From contig NZ_JAHRDV010000010.1 of NCBI RefSeq assembly GCF_019083805.1, forward strand, positions 1 to 64,000: a stretch of 64,000 nucleotides of DNA, in the 5' to 3' direction. The number at the start of each line of letters is the position of its first letter. Within the stretch, counting starts at the first letter, position 1. Source of the DNA: Acetobacter estunensis. GTDB lineage: Bacteria; Pseudomonadota; Alphaproteobacteria; Acetobacterales; Acetobacteraceae. The position numbers and the translations under genes were made by a program. The notes under the pieces were generated by a model. The model was not told where the DNA came from and searched no databases. It saw only the letters and a program-made list of their open reading frames with translations. Positions 35,219 through 44,595 of the stretch are shown here, in pieces.

Positions 35219-36061
35219 TCAGGCGTCTGTCAGGCTCTCCGCCACAATCTCACGCAGCTTGGCGTGCAGATGACCGTTGCCCGCCACGATCAGCACGTCA
35301 TCGGGAAGTTCGTTCAAATCCACACCTGCGGGATCGGTGCAGTAGCCCCCGGCTTCGCGCACAAGAAGCGCACCGGCCGCGCAATCCCACGGCTTGATGC
35401 CGAACTCCCAGTAGCCCTCATAACGGCCTGCCGCGACCCACGCGAGATCGAGCGCTGCCGCGCCGAAACGACGGATCCCCGCGACCTGCGGCATCAACGC
35501 GCCCATGACCCGCGCAAACGGAAGGCGGCGCTTGGGCGACACCTTGGCGAAAGGAATACCTGTGGCGAACAGAGCCGTCAGCATCTCGCGACGCGCCGAG
35601 ACACGGATGCGCCGGTCGTTGAGATACGCCCCCACACCTTTCTCGGCCCAGAACATCTCACCGGCTGCCGGATTGTACACCACAGCCGCCGTCAGTTCGA
35701 CGGAACCATCGGGCAGACGCCGCTGCAAACCAATGGAAATGGCCCAATGCGGAATACCGTGCAGGAAGTTGGTCGTTCCATCCAAGGGATCGACCACCCA
35801 ACGCCACGTCCAGTTCTCACCGCCCGACTCGCCACTTTCCTCCATGAGGAAGGCGTAGCCGGGACGGGCCCGCTCCAGTTCTTCCCGCAGGGTCTGCTCG
35901 GCGCGCAGGTCGGCCTGCGACACGAAATCGCCCGGTCCCTTGATGCTCACCTGAAGCTGCTCGACTTCATTGAAGTCACGCAGAAGACGCCGGGCCGCCT
36001 TTTCGGCAGCACTCTGCATCACGGTCATTACGGGTGAAAGACGCATCGCCAAGGCGGTCAT
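35219..36061 (-). CDS. suhB: Inositol monophosphatase family protein
   Basis: This Mg-dependent phosphatase has the family motifs DPLDGTTNFLHGIPHWAISIG with the metal-binding Asp residues, an EESGES segment with the metal-site Glu, and the C-terminal WEFGIKPWDCAAGALLVREAGG signature. E. coli SuhB also serves in rRNA antitermination. Length is 280 residues. It follows efp by 71 bases on the same strand, with a terminator-like hairpin between. Confidence 0.93.
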   Translation of the reverse strand: MTALAMRLSPVMTVMQSAAEKAARRLLRDFNEVEQLQVSIKGPGDFVSQADLRAEQTLREELERARPGYAFLMEESGESGGENWTWRWVVDPLDGTTNFLHGIPHWAISIGLQRRLPDGSVELTAAVVYNPAAGEMFWAEKGVGAYLNDRRIRVSARREMLTALFATGIPFAKVSPKRRLPFARVMGALMPQVAGIRRFGAAALDLAWVAAGRYEGYWEFGIKPWDCAAGALLVREAGGYCTDPAGVDLNELPDDVLIVAGNGHLHAKLREIVAESLTDA

Positions 36062-36088
36062 CCCTGTGGAAAATTCAAGAAACGGAAA

Positions 36089-36109
36089 GGCCGGACAGAC
36101 TGCCCGGCC
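36089..36109 (-). terminator. Probable efp terminator
   Basis: GGCCGG and CCGGCC pair across nine bases. On the minus strand the stem is followed by TTTCCGTTTCTT, a weak T-rich tail, 24 bases after the efp stop. Confidence 0.45.
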
Positions 36110-36132
36110 GCGATCAGTCGGCTAGAGGTCCG

Positions 36133-36699
36133 TCAGGACTTCGCACGCTCGACGTAGCTGGCGTCATCCGTGCGGACCACAATGCGCTCACCCGCCTCGA
36201 TGAAGGGCGGCACCATCGTCTTCACGCCGTTGGACAGCATGGCCGGCTTGTAGGAGGAACTGGCCGTCTGGCCCTTCACCACAGGATCGGCTTCCACCAC
36301 TTCCAGCGTGACATGCGGCGGCAGCGTCACGGCCACCGGATCGCCTTCCACCAGATTGAGGTTCAGCACCATATTGTCCTGCAGGAACGGAGCCTGATCG
36401 CCCAGAAGGTCCACGGGAATCATGAACTGCTCGAACGTCTCCGGGTCCATCAGAACCAGCGTCTCACCGTCGGTGTAGGAGTAGTTATACTCCTTGTCCT
36501 CGGTAATCAGGCGCTCGACCGTATCGGCCGTACGCCAGCGCTCATTGGTCTTGTTGCCGGTCTTGAGATCGCGCATCTCCACCTGGATGAACGCGCCGCC
36601 CTTGCCGGGTGTGATGATCTGCTGCTTGAGGACGGTCCAACGACGTCCGTCGTGCTCAATGACCTGGCCCGCACGGATCAGGTTGGCCTGCTGTTTCAT
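36133..36699 (-). CDS. efp: Elongation factor P
   Basis: EF-P binds between the ribosomal P and E sites and relieves stalling at polyproline. The N-terminal KOW-like domain has the tip loop TPGKGGAF with the conserved Lys that is modified in many species. Two OB domains follow, and the closing signature VVVKGQTASSSYKPAMLSNG is split near residue 140. Length is 188 residues. An AGGGA site lies seven bases from the ATG. Confidence 0.97.
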   Translation of the reverse strand: MKQQANLIRAGQVIEHDGRRWTVLKQQIITPGKGGAFIQVEMRDLKTGNKTNERWRTADTVERLITEDKEYNYSYTDGETLVLMDPETFEQFMIPVDLLGDQAPFLQDNMVLNLNLVEGDPVAVTLPPHVTLEVVEADPVVKGQTASSSYKPAMLSNGVKTMVPPFIEAGERIVVRTDDASYVERAKS

Positions 36700-36889
36700 G
36701 GTCTGTCCCTGGAGAAAAAAGCTTTGGGCTCGAAGGCGGGCTTCTACTCCCCACAGCCGTCAAGAGCAAGATCACACGGCCTCGACACGTGCCTTTCCGA
36801 CACGCGGAAGCACTCATCGTGCCCACCAGTTTTCCTGAATTTGGAAAGAAAAAACTGTTCTCAAGCGAGAACGGTCCAGTTCCACGATA

Positions 36890-36963
36890 TCGGGCAGGCG
36901 GGATTCGAACCCACGACCCCCAGTCCCCCAGACTGATGCGCTACCAGGCTGCGCTACTGCCCG
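36890..36963 (-). tRNA. tRNA-Pro (GGG)
   Basis: On the minus strand a full cloverleaf is seen: acceptor CGGGCAG/CTGCCCG, D-arm with GCCTGGTAGC, anticodon loop CTGGGGG (anticodon GGG), variable region and TTCGAAT T-loop. The discriminator is A. CCA is not encoded. Confidence 0.95.
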
Positions 36964-37048
36964 TCATCGTGAACGGGTGGTCTCTAGCAGTCCGACGAAG
37001 CCCCTGCAAGAGCCTTTCCACCGATTGCCCTTTCTTGCGACGGGATGA

Positions 37049-37621
37049 TCAGACGCTCGCCTGTTTGAGTTTCGCCCGGATCACCTCAAGCTGACCCAGC
37101 ACACGCTCAAGACTGCGTCGCAACCGTTCGTTTTCCGCCACCACATGCGGGTCAGGCACCTCGCGCACCTCGACCACTACCTTTGGCTCAGGCGGCTTTT
37201 CCTCCGGGGAGGCGACAAGCGGTGGAAGCTCGTCCTCTACGCTGACAGACACCACCTCCTGTCCATCGAGCGCAGGAGTATTTTCGCTTTCCGAATCGCT
37301 TTCGCCCCGCAAAACACGCTGCACCCCCTTGATGGTGTAGCCTTTTACGTAAAGCAAATCGGAAATCTGACGCAGAAGCGCAATGTCCTCGGGGCGGTAA
37401 TAACGCCGCCCGCCTCCACGCTTCAGAGGACGCACCTGCTCGAAGCGGGTCTCCCAGAAACGCAGGACGTGCTGGGGCACCTTCAGTTCATCGGCGACTT
37501 CACTGATGGTGCGAAACGCAAGTGGCCCTTTCTGGAGCCGCTCGCCCACCTCTTCTCCCAGAGCAGCATCAACTGGAGACACAATCCCACCCGGATTCGC
37601 AACAGACCGCTCTTCCATCAT
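37049..37621 (-). CDS. MerR-family transcriptional regulator
   Basis: The winged helix domain covers about residues 36-105: [30 protein letters not shown], then [15 protein letters not shown] and the IKGVQRVL helix. An acidic linker and a C-terminal coiled coil ([23 protein letters not shown]) follow. It lacks metal-binding Cys. The gene is the standard partner behind ihfA in alphaproteobacteria; its ATG overlaps the ihfA stop by four bases. Targets are unknown. Confidence 0.93.
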   Translation of the reverse strand: MMEERSVANPGGIVSPVDAALGEEVGERLQKGPLAFRTISEVADELKVPQHVLRFWETRFEQVRPLKRGGGRRYYRPEDIALLRQISDLLYVKGYTIKGVQRVLRGESDSESENTPALDGQEVVSVSVEDELPPLVASPEEKPPEPKVVVEVREVPDPHVVAENERLRRSLERVLGQLEVIRAKLKQASV

Positions 37622-37911
37622 TCAGGCGCGCCATTAGCCCGTGCACGAAGAATCTGGCTGGCGCGAAACGTGATGACCGAACGGGGAAGAATGGGAATCT
37701 CCACCCCTGTCTTGGGGTTTCGCCCGCTGCGTTGTCCTTTACGGCGCACCATGAAGGTACCGAACCCGCTGATTTTCACGGATTCTCCACTCTCCAGCTT
37801 CGCTGCCATGGTTTCGAGCACCGCCTCCAGCAAGTCGATGGACTCGCTGCGGGACAACCCGACCTGCGTATGGATTTTTTCCGCCAGACTGGCGCGTGTC
37901 ACAGTGCTCAT
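37618..37911 (-). CDS. ihfA: Integration host factor subunit alpha
   Basis: IHF-alpha pairs with IHF-beta to bend DNA. The 97 residues show the HU/IHF fold: [20 protein letters not shown] at the N-terminus, [11 protein letters not shown] and the beta-arm tip [12 protein letters not shown] with the intercalating Pro. It is the fourth gene of the rpmF-plsX-fabH-ihfA-merR cluster. Confidence 0.97.
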   Translation of the reverse strand: MSTVTRASLAEKIHTQVGLSRSESIDLLEAVLETMAAKLESGESVKISGFGTFMVRRKGQRSGRNPKTGVEIPILPRSVITFRASQILRARANGAPE

Positions 37912-37978
37912 GCGCGCAGAGTAACATGCTGATACCCGGCGTCAATTTGAATGAAGAGCCCCGCTTGGGGGAGCTCCG

Positions 37979-38944
37979 TCACACCCGCGCCAGCGCCGAT
38001 CCCCATGTCAGACCACCGCCCAGTGCTTCCATCAGCACCAGATCGCCACGACGGATGCGTCCGTCCCGCACGGCTTCGTCCAGCGCCAGAGGGATGGAGG
38101 CCGCCGAGGTGTTGGCGTGCCGGTCCACCGTCACCACCACCTGCTCCATCGGCAGGTGCAGTTTGCGGGCTACACCCTCGATGATGCGAATATTGGCCTG
38201 ATGCGGCACCAACCACGCCACATCGGCGTGTGTCAGCCCTTCTGCCTCCAGTGCCTCATCCACGGCAGAGGAAAGACGCCCGACAGCATGACGGAACACC
38301 TCACGGCCGTTCATCTTCAGATGTCCGCTGTGACCGGACCGACCGACCGCACCATCGACGTAGAGGATGTCCCCCAGCGCACCATCGGCGTGAAGATGGG
38401 TGGAGAGAAGCCCGCGATTCCCCGGATCATCACTGGCTGTCAGGACAACCGCGCCTGCGCCATCCCCGAACAGCACGGCCGTCGTCCGGTCGTCCCAGTC
38501 AAGAATGCGTGAGTACACCTCACTGCCGATGACCACCACGCATTTGGCCTTGCCCGACAGGATGAACGCATCCGCCGTCGCCATGCCATAGATGAACCCT
38601 GAACACGCCGCCGCGATATCGAATCCGAATCCACCCGTGGCACCCAGTTCGTGCAGCACACGCACAGCCGTCGCGGGAAAGACCTGATCGGGCGTGGAGG
38701 TCGCCACGATAACAGCGTCCACAGTCTGCGGATCGATACTACCGAATGCGAGCGCCCGACGCGCGGCCTCTGCGGCCATGGAAACGGCCGTCTCGTCTTC
38801 GCCCACAATGTGACGCTGGCGAATGCCGGTACGACCCCGAATCCATTCATCGGATGTGTCGAGACGCTGCGAGAGTTCGTCATTGGTGACGATGCGCTCG
38901 GGCAGATAGCTTCCGAAACCGGAGAGGAGCGAACGTGTCACCAT
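37979..38944 (-). CDS. fabH: 3-oxoacyl-ACP synthase III
   Basis: FabH starts fatty acid synthesis by condensing acetyl-CoA with malonyl-ACP. The catalytic triad is visible: Cys in IAAACSGFIYG, His in VPHQANIRI and Asn in RHANTSAASIP. The GGGLTWGSALARV end is typical. I start at the ATG at 38944 (MVTRSLLSGFGSYLP), which gives 321 residues; the frame opens 12 codons earlier. It lies between plsX and ihfA. Confidence 0.97.
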   Translation of the reverse strand: MVTRSLLSGFGSYLPERIVTNDELSQRLDTSDEWIRGRTGIRQRHIVGEDETAVSMAAEAARRALAFGSIDPQTVDAVIVATSTPDQVFPATAVRVLHELGATGGFGFDIAAACSGFIYGMATADAFILSGKAKCVVVIGSEVYSRILDWDDRTTAVLFGDGAGAVVLTASDDPGNRGLLSTHLHADGALGDILYVDGAVGRSGHSGHLKMNGREVFRHAVGRLSSAVDEALEAEGLTHADVAWLVPHQANIRIIEGVARKLHLPMEQVVVTVDRHANTSAASIPLALDEAVRDGRIRRGDLVLMEALGGGLTWGSALARV

Positions 38945-39037
38945 TGAGAATACCCCAAGAAGACGCGGTTCCGGCTGCACTCCCGCGTCCCGGCCGCATA
39001 AAATACCTGATCCGCCATCAGCCTGCGCCGACGGGGT

Positions 39038-40138
39038 TTAAAGGGCGGCCTGACGTTCCGCTTCCATCTTCGGGCGGCTGGTCGTCAGCGTCGTCATATG
39101 CGCCAGACGTTCGCGGATACTGTCATTGAACTGGTGCGTGACCATATCCATCGCCACATCCACAGCCGACGCAAACCCCTGCGCGTCCGTGCCGCCATGC
39201 GATTTCACCACCACACCGTTCAACCCCACGAACACAGCACCGTTATAGCGGCGGGGATCCAGCCAGTCCTTCATGCGCATCAATGCGGGGCGCACGAGAA
39301 GATAGGCCAGCCGGCCGGCCATGCTGCTCGTGAACACCTGCCGGAACAGCCCGGACGCCATCTTCATGGCCCCCTCGCCGGTCTTGAGCGCGACATTGCC
39401 GGTGAAACCGTCCGTCACCACCACGTCCGTCGTGCCAGCCGTGATGTCATGCCCTTCCACGAAACCGTGGAACTGGGAAGCCAGCGGGCTGTCACGGAGC
39501 ACTTCAGCGGCCTGACGCAGCCGTTCATCGCCCTTGACCTCTTCCGCACCGACATTGAGCAGACCGATGCTGGGCGCGGGAAGACCAAGAACCGCCTTGG
39601 CGAACGCCTCGCCCATCACGGCGAACTCGACCAGATTGCGGGTGTCGCATGCGACATTCGCTCCCAGGTCCAGCATCACGACATCGCCCTTCATGCTCGG
39701 GCTGATGGCGGCCATGGCGGGCCGAGCAATGCCCGGCAGCGTTTTCACGACAATCTTGGCCAATGCCAGCATGGCGCCGCTGTTGCCAGCCGACACCACA
39801 CCCGCCGCCTCACCAGCCGCGACCGCATCCATCACCATCCGAAGGGACGAATCCCGAACCCGAAGGGCTGCGGTGGGTTTCATGTCCATGCTGATGGCTG
39901 TCGGCGCGTGACGCACCGTGCATATGGCGGCCGCCTTCGGGTGCCGTGCCAGAATCGGACGCAGACGTTTTTCATCGCCGATGAGCAGCACGCGCGCTCC
40001 CCGGTGACGATCTGCCGCAAGCGCCAGTCCGGCCACCACAACATCAGGCCCGCCATCTCCCCCCATGGCGTCAACCGCCAAGGAGAACATGCCGCAGCTT
40101 CCGTCTTCCGCCCTCTCAGATGCAAGCGCTTCGCTCAC
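39038..40138 (-). CDS. plsX: Phosphate acyltransferase
   Basis: PlsX makes acyl-phosphate from acyl-ACP for phospholipid synthesis. Motifs are VDAMGGDGGPDVVV near residue 22, VSAGNSGAMLALA, MLDLGANVAC and VTDGFTGNVALKT. Length is 366 residues. The start is GTG at 40138 with a GGAG site seven bases upstream. It sits downstream of rpmF and feeds the same pathway as the next gene, fabH. Confidence 0.97.
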   Translation of the reverse strand: MSEALASERAEDGSCGMFSLAVDAMGGDGGPDVVVAGLALAADRHRGARVLLIGDEKRLRPILARHPKAAAICTVRHAPTAISMDMKPTAALRVRDSSLRMVMDAVAAGEAAGVVSAGNSGAMLALAKIVVKTLPGIARPAMAAISPSMKGDVVMLDLGANVACDTRNLVEFAVMGEAFAKAVLGLPAPSIGLLNVGAEEVKGDERLRQAAEVLRDSPLASQFHGFVEGHDITAGTTDVVVTDGFTGNVALKTGEGAMKMASGLFRQVFTSSMAGRLAYLLVRPALMRMKDWLDPRRYNGAVFVGLNGVVVKSHGGTDAQGFASAVDVAMDMVTHQFNDSIRERLAHMTTLTTSRPKMEAERQAAL

Positions 40139-40215
40139 GAAACCGCTCCCACCCGCTCGACCGAAAGACGGGCTGTCATGTCAGTGTCACGCCGTTTCAA
40201 GCCACAAACACCCAA

Positions 40216-40419
40216 TCAGGCGCGGACGGCGACCTTCAGGGCCTTGCCGGCCGCAATGACCTCACGGCCATCGTAGTGACCGCAGTGGCTGCACACATGG
40301 TGCGGACGCTTCAGTTCACCACAGTTTCCGCACTCGGCATGAGCCTCCGGGCGCAGAGCCTGATGGCTGCGACGCATGCCGCGACGGGACGGTGAAGTTT
40401 TTCTCTTGGGTACTGCCAT
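40216..40419 (-). CDS. rpmF: 50S ribosomal protein L32
   Basis: The 67 residues start with [20 protein letters not shown], the L32 signature. They contain [18 protein letters not shown], two CxxC zinc-binding pairs. The C-terminal GREVI motif is present. The start at 40419 follows from the L32 family; the same frame stays open far upstream. It follows the yceD-like gene. Confidence 0.97.
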   Translation of the reverse strand: MAVPKRKTSPSRRGMRRSHQALRPEAHAECGNCGELKRPHHVCSHCGHYDGREVIAAGKALKVAVRA

Positions 40420-40582
40420 GGGTCCAAGCCCCTCCGAAATGACGACATCCCGGAACCACCCCCTGGCGGAACCTGGACACAACTGCAATTGAGGGCGGCC
40501 CTCTATCAGACGCGCCCCACTTCCGCAAGAAGCGCCGCACGACAAACAGCCGCGCCGCGCAGGCAAATAGACGTTTTTCGTA

Positions 40583-41158
40583 TCAGGAATCGCCGCGCCT
40601 GAGCTTGGCCAGCGCACCGAAAGGATTACGGCGCGCCTGCGGATCCTCCGCATCGCGTTCCGCCAGCGCCTCAGCCTCTTCCTCGGTAATCACATAATCC
40701 GGTCGCGTTGCATCCGGCTTGCGTGGCCACGGATCGAGAGCAAGAGCCAGTTGCTCCACCGTCGCCTCCCCAAGATCTATGGCATCGCCTTCAAACGGAA
40801 TTTCGTCCGATGCCTCCAGATCGTCAGCGGCCTCAGGGTCGAAACGATGCTCGGGCACGAATCGGAGCGTGAAGCGCTCCCCCACCACATCCTCGAACAC
40901 ATCGAGCGTGAGCACACAGGACTGACTGACGCGTGCGGACAACGCGCCCTCCGCCACAATCGCCCCGCCGACTCCTGCGCACAGCGCATAACGGCATGAC
41001 AGGCTGGCCACCTGCGGCAGCCCCAGCCGATGGGCGATACGGACACATTCATCGGGCGTGGCCGTCACGACGATCTCACGTGGTGCCTCGGGCCTTGCGT
41101 CCCGCAGCGACCGCACGAGGACGGGACGGGAAAACTCCAGCGATTGCTTGGCGGTCAC
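40583..41158 (-). CDS. yceD: YceD/DUF177-family protein
   Basis: YceD is needed for normal 23S rRNA accumulation in some bacteria and is nearly always next to rpmF. The DUF177 core is visible from the Cys-containing [15 protein letters not shown] to the acidic [37 protein letters not shown] region (interrupted here for brevity), with the C-terminal [11 protein letters not shown] use GTG at 41158, behind an AGGAAAGGG site; an ATG frame to 41209 is less likely. It is divergent from bamE. Confidence 0.88.
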   Translation of the reverse strand: MTAKQSLEFSRPVLVRSLRDARPEAPREIVVTATPDECVRIAHRLGLPQVASLSCRYALCAGVGGAIVAEGALSARVSQSCVLTLDVFEDVVGERFTLRFVPEHRFDPEAADDLEASDEIPFEGDAIDLGEATVEQLALALDPWPRKPDATRPDYVITEEEAEALAERDAEDPQARRNPFGALAKLRRGDS

Positions 41159-41287
41159 GACATGATCCCTTTCCTGCACCACAGCCACCCGCGAGACGGT
41201 GCGAAACACACTATCGGGGGGCTGTTTCCTGTGCTTTAACAGAACCCGCTACATCAGGCCCATATCCGAAAGCACCAGAACAGCGTC

Positions 41288-41887
41288 ATGTTGACACGAC
41301 CGCTTCCAGCCCCGACCGCATCTTTCGCCCATAATGGGCACGGTGGACGGCGCCTGAGGAAAGCCGCCGGTCTCATTGGTTGCGTGCTGGCGCTGTCGGG
41401 CTGCGCGGTGTTCGAAAACCCGCCCATGCCGCGCGGCTCGCTGATCGAGGCCGATGATTACAACCAGCTCCAGCCGGGAAAAAGCAACCGCGCGGATGCC
41501 ATCGACCTCCTTGGTTCTCCCACGGCCAAGGCGACGTTCGACGACAACACATGGATTTATATTTCCATGATGACGGCGCCGACGCCGGCCAACTTTCCGC
41601 ATGTAACGAAACAGCAGGTGGTGGTGCTCAATTTCGATGAGGGCGGTACGCTGCGCGCCCTGCGCACGCTCAACCTCAAGGACGCCAAGCATCCCGGCAT
41701 GGTGGGCGACAGGACACCCGCCCCCGGCACCAAGATCAACATCCTGCAGGAAATCCTCGGCAATGTGGGTCGCTACAACCCGATGCAGGGCATGATGAAC
41801 AACAACAGCAATTCCTTCAGCGGTGCTGGCGGAATGATGGGCAACAACGGCCCCGGTCATGGTGGCGCGGGCAACAGCCTTCCGTAA
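41288..41887 (+). CDS. bamE: Outer membrane protein assembly factor BamE (SmpA/OmlA)
   Basis: BamE is a lipoprotein of the outer-membrane beta-barrel assembly machine. The lipobox ALSGCAVF places the lipidated Cys near residue 39. The BamE core follows: LQPGKSNRADAIDLLGSPT, WIYIS and VVLNFDEGGTLRAL. The C-terminal 40 residues are a Met/Asn/Gly-rich low-complexity tail not found in E. coli BamE. The N-terminal extension before the hydrophobic segment suggests the true start could be internal. Confidence 0.9.
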   Translation: MLTRPLPAPTASFAHNGHGGRRLRKAAGLIGCVLALSGCAVFENPPMPRGSLIEADDYNQLQPGKSNRADAIDLLGSPTAKATFDDNTWIYISMMTAPTPANFPHVTKQQVVVLNFDEGGTLRALRTLNLKDAKHPGMVGDRTPAPGTKINILQEILGNVGRYNPMQGMMNNNSNSFSGAGGMMGNNGPGHGGAGNSLP

Positions 41888-41924
41888 TCACAGCCTCTGC
41901 CTGACCTGATGTCCTTTCGGGGCG

Positions 41925-43289
41925 TCAGCGCGGCAGCGTGATCCGTACGTTCAGCCCACCGCGCTCGCTCTTGGCCAGCCGCACTTCTCCGCCGTGAGCG
42001 CGCACGATATCGCGCACAATGGTCAGGCCCAGCCCGGTCCCACCCTGCGCCCCACTGGCAAAAGCACGGAAAACCTCCTCGCGCTGAATGGCCGGAATAC
42101 CGGGACCGTCATCGTCAACCTCGATGACCACGTTCCGGCCTTCCGCCCGGCCGCTGATCCAGATGCCCGCACCAAGCCTGCGTGCATTCTCGACCACATT
42201 CATCAGCATCCGTCGCATGGCATCGGGACGCGCTTCCAGCATCAGATCGGCATCATGACTGACGCCTCTTATCCGGGCACCGCCCCGACGCGCCGCCATC
42301 GCCACGTCATCCAGCAGGGCGCCGATATCGAGTTCCACCGGCGTCTCCGCTCCTTCGCCACGCGCAAACGACAGATACCCCTCGATCATCCGCTCCATTT
42401 CCGCCACGTCCGCCACCATATCGACGACGTCCTCACGGAGTGTCGCGGCATCCACGACGCCTGACTGCGGCAGCATGGCCAGCGAGAGACGCAGGCGGGT
42501 AAGCGGTGTGCGCAGATCGTGCGACACGCCAGCCAGAACCGCCGTGCGCTGCATGACGAAACGCGAGATCCGGTCACGCATACGGTTGAAGGCCACCGCC
42601 GCCCGTCGCACCTCGCGTGCGCCTTCCGGACGGATCGGCTCCACATCCCGTCCTAGTCCAAACTGCTCCGCTGCCTTGCCCAGCCTGCGGATGGCACGAA
42701 CCTGATTGCGCATGAACAGGGCGGCAATGGCGAACAGCAGCAGCGAACTGCCGATGGCCCACAGCACGAACAACCACAACTGCCCCACGTCCAGCCGTTT
42801 GCGGGGCGTGTCTACGCTGAGCACACCATCGGGAAGCTGGATGCGGATGTACACGCGATGTTCGTCCGTCAGCCAGTCCACAAAGAACGGACGGGCAATG
42901 GCTGCCTGAAGCGCATGGACCAGATCTTCGTCCATCGGCCCGATCACATGGGTGGAGCCGGTACGTAGCAAGCGTGAGCCCTGCCGCCACTGCATGTCGA
43001 GCTGGGTGCGCGCCAGCATCTGCCGCGCCAGCCATGCCCGGTCGCCACCGCCACGATAGCGTTCCATCAGATCGAGCGAGAGAGCGATATCCGCCACGAC
43101 ACTGTCGGACATGCGGCGCGACATCACGCGCAGATAGGTGCCGTAGAACAGTTCGAGCGCAATGCCCTCCGTCACCAGCATCGGGATCAGGACGATCAGC
43201 AGCGCGCGCGCAAGAAACGAACGCGGCAGGACGCGCCGGACAGAGCGTTCGAACTGTTCGTCGCTCCAGAACGTGCGGAAACCGCGCAC
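41925..43289 (-). CDS. Two-component sensor histidine kinase (EnvZ-like)
   Basis: The membrane kinase has helices at about residues 26-48 and 172-194 around a periplasmic sensor loop of 120 residues. A HAMP domain follows, then the H-box AGVSHDLRTPLTRLRLSLA near residue 250, the N-box NVVENARR and the ATP-binding G1 VDDDGPGIP and G2 GTGLGLTIV. It follows its response regulator by six bases and starts with GTG at 43289. It is the last gene of the def operon. Confidence 0.93.
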   Translation of the reverse strand: MRGFRTFWSDEQFERSVRRVLPRSFLARALLIVLIPMLVTEGIALELFYGTYLRVMSRRMSDSVVADIALSLDLMERYRGGGDRAWLARQMLARTQLDMQWRQGSRLLRTGSTHVIGPMDEDLVHALQAAIARPFFVDWLTDEHRVYIRIQLPDGVLSVDTPRKRLDVGQLWLFVLWAIGSSLLLFAIAALFMRNQVRAIRRLGKAAEQFGLGRDVEPIRPEGAREVRRAAVAFNRMRDRISRFVMQRTAVLAGVSHDLRTPLTRLRLSLAMLPQSGVVDAATLREDVVDMVADVAEMERMIEGYLSFARGEGAETPVELDIGALLDDVAMAARRGGARIRGVSHDADLMLEARPDAMRRMLMNVVENARRLGAGIWISGRAEGRNVVIEVDDDGPGIPAIQREEVFRAFASGAQGGTGLGLTIVRDIVRAHGGEVRLAKSERGGLNVRITLPR

Positions 43290-43295
43290 GCTGCC

Positions 43296-44042
43296 TTACA
43301 CGCCCGGCTTGAGGACGTAGCCCTTACCACGAATCGTATGCAGATAGCGCGGCTCCTTGGGATCGGTCTCGATCCGGCGGCGCAGGCGCGTCACTTGCAC
43401 ATCCACCGCCCGCTCTCCGATCTCGGTCATATCCAACGCCGCCGCAATATCTTCGCGTGAGAGTACCTCGTTGGGGTGACGCGACAGCACGCTCAGAAGC
43501 GCCGATTCGCCGCCCGTCAAGTGCACCGTTCCGTTCTCGCCCGTCAGCATCCCGCGCGCGGGATCGAACTCCAGACTTCCGAGCCTGACGATCCGCAACT
43601 CGCCCGTGGGGGCTGGAGGCGCGAAACGCCGCAGATGCGCCTTGAGTCGCAAAAGCAGTTCACGTGGCTCGAATGGCTTGCCCAGATAATCATCGGCTCC
43701 TGCCTCCAGCCCCGTGATCCGGTCCTCAGGCTCGCCGCGAGCCGTCAGCAGCAGGATGGGAATATCCAGCCCTTCTGCACGTAGAGAGCGTGTCAGCGTC
43801 AGACCGTCCTCGCCGGGCATGGTCACATCCAGCACCACGGCATCGGGCAGCATGAAGCTCAGCGCCTGCCGGGCGTCCGCCGCAGAAGCGGCCACCGTCA
43901 CGCGGAAGCCGTGCTCCAGCAGATAACGCTGCAAGAGTCTGCGCAAACGGGGATCGTCGTCCACCACCAGCACATGCGCGCTTCCCATGCCCTCATCGGC
44001 CGTCGCGGGACGGCCCATACCTTCCACCGTATCACCGGCCAT
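43296..44042 (-). CDS. OmpR-family response regulator (PetR-like)
   Basis: The receiver domain has HVLVVDDDPRLRRLLQ and the phospho-acceptor Asp in DAVVLDVTMPGEDG. The winged helix output domain closes with VDVQVTRLRRRIE and RGKGYVLKPGV. I chose the ATG at 44042 with an AGGAG site, which overlaps the MarR gene by 11 bases. The MarR-OmpR order matches the petP-petR pair of alphaproteobacteria. Confidence 0.93.
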   Translation of the reverse strand: MAGDTVEGMGRPATADEGMGSAHVLVVDDDPRLRRLLQRYLLEHGFRVTVAASAADARQALSFMLPDAVVLDVTMPGEDGLTLTRSLRAEGLDIPILLLTARGEPEDRITGLEAGADDYLGKPFEPRELLLRLKAHLRRFAPPAPTGELRIVRLGSLEFDPARGMLTGENGTVHLTGGESALLSVLSRHPNEVLSREDIAAALDMTEIGERAVDVQVTRLRRRIETDPKEPRYLHTIRGKGYVLKPGV

Positions 44043-44595
44043 CACGCATTCTCCTTCCCACCTGCTTCTGGCCCACCTGCGCCCGCATCTCCACATTCCG
44101 GGCCAGAAGATCACGACTGTGCTCCGACAGCATACCCCGCAAGACCTGACGGAATCCGCGCACAGCCCCACTTCCGGCCTCACGATACGCTCCGACCATC
44201 AGTTCACGTTGAGCCGCGAACAGCCGCGCCTCCATGGCCTGTCCTGTCTCGGTCAGACTGAGAAAGCGCTGCCGCCGATCCTGCCGCCCCGGCTCGGACG
44301 CCACCAGCCCACGGACATGCAGTTCGTTCAGGGTGCGGGCCAGACTCTGCTTCGCCACGCCCAGCACGGACTGTAATTCCCCCACCGTCAGACCGGGCAA
44401 AAGCGCCAGCATCTGCAAGGCGCGGTATTGGGCCGCTCCCAGTTCCATTTCCTCAAGAAGCGGAGCAATGGTGCGACCAAGATCGAGCCACGCCAGCACC
44501 ATGAGCTGCTGGGCGCCACGAATCTCCTGTTCACGCAGGAAGAGGACATCTGCCCCCGCCCCGATGTCGCTCTGTCCCCTTCCGAAGCCGTTCAT
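44032..44595 (-). CDS. MarR-family transcriptional regulator (PetP-like)
   Basis: The 187-residue protein has a MarR winged helix: LPGLTVGELQSVLGVAKQSLARTLNELHVRGLV and the wing EPGRQDRRQRFLSLTETG. The ATG at 44595 overlaps the stop of the COQ9 gene by four bases; the open frame runs far upstream inside that gene and is not used. PetP proteins of this type sit directly before petR. Ligand and targets are unknown. Confidence 0.92.
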   Translation of the reverse strand: MNGFGRGQSDIGAGADVLFLREQEIRGAQQLMVLAWLDLGRTIAPLLEEMELGAAQYRALQMLALLPGLTVGELQSVLGVAKQSLARTLNELHVRGLVASEPGRQDRRQRFLSLTETGQAMEARLFAAQRELMVGAYREAGSGAVRGFRQVLRGMLSEHSRDLLARNVEMRAQVGQKQVGRRMRDGR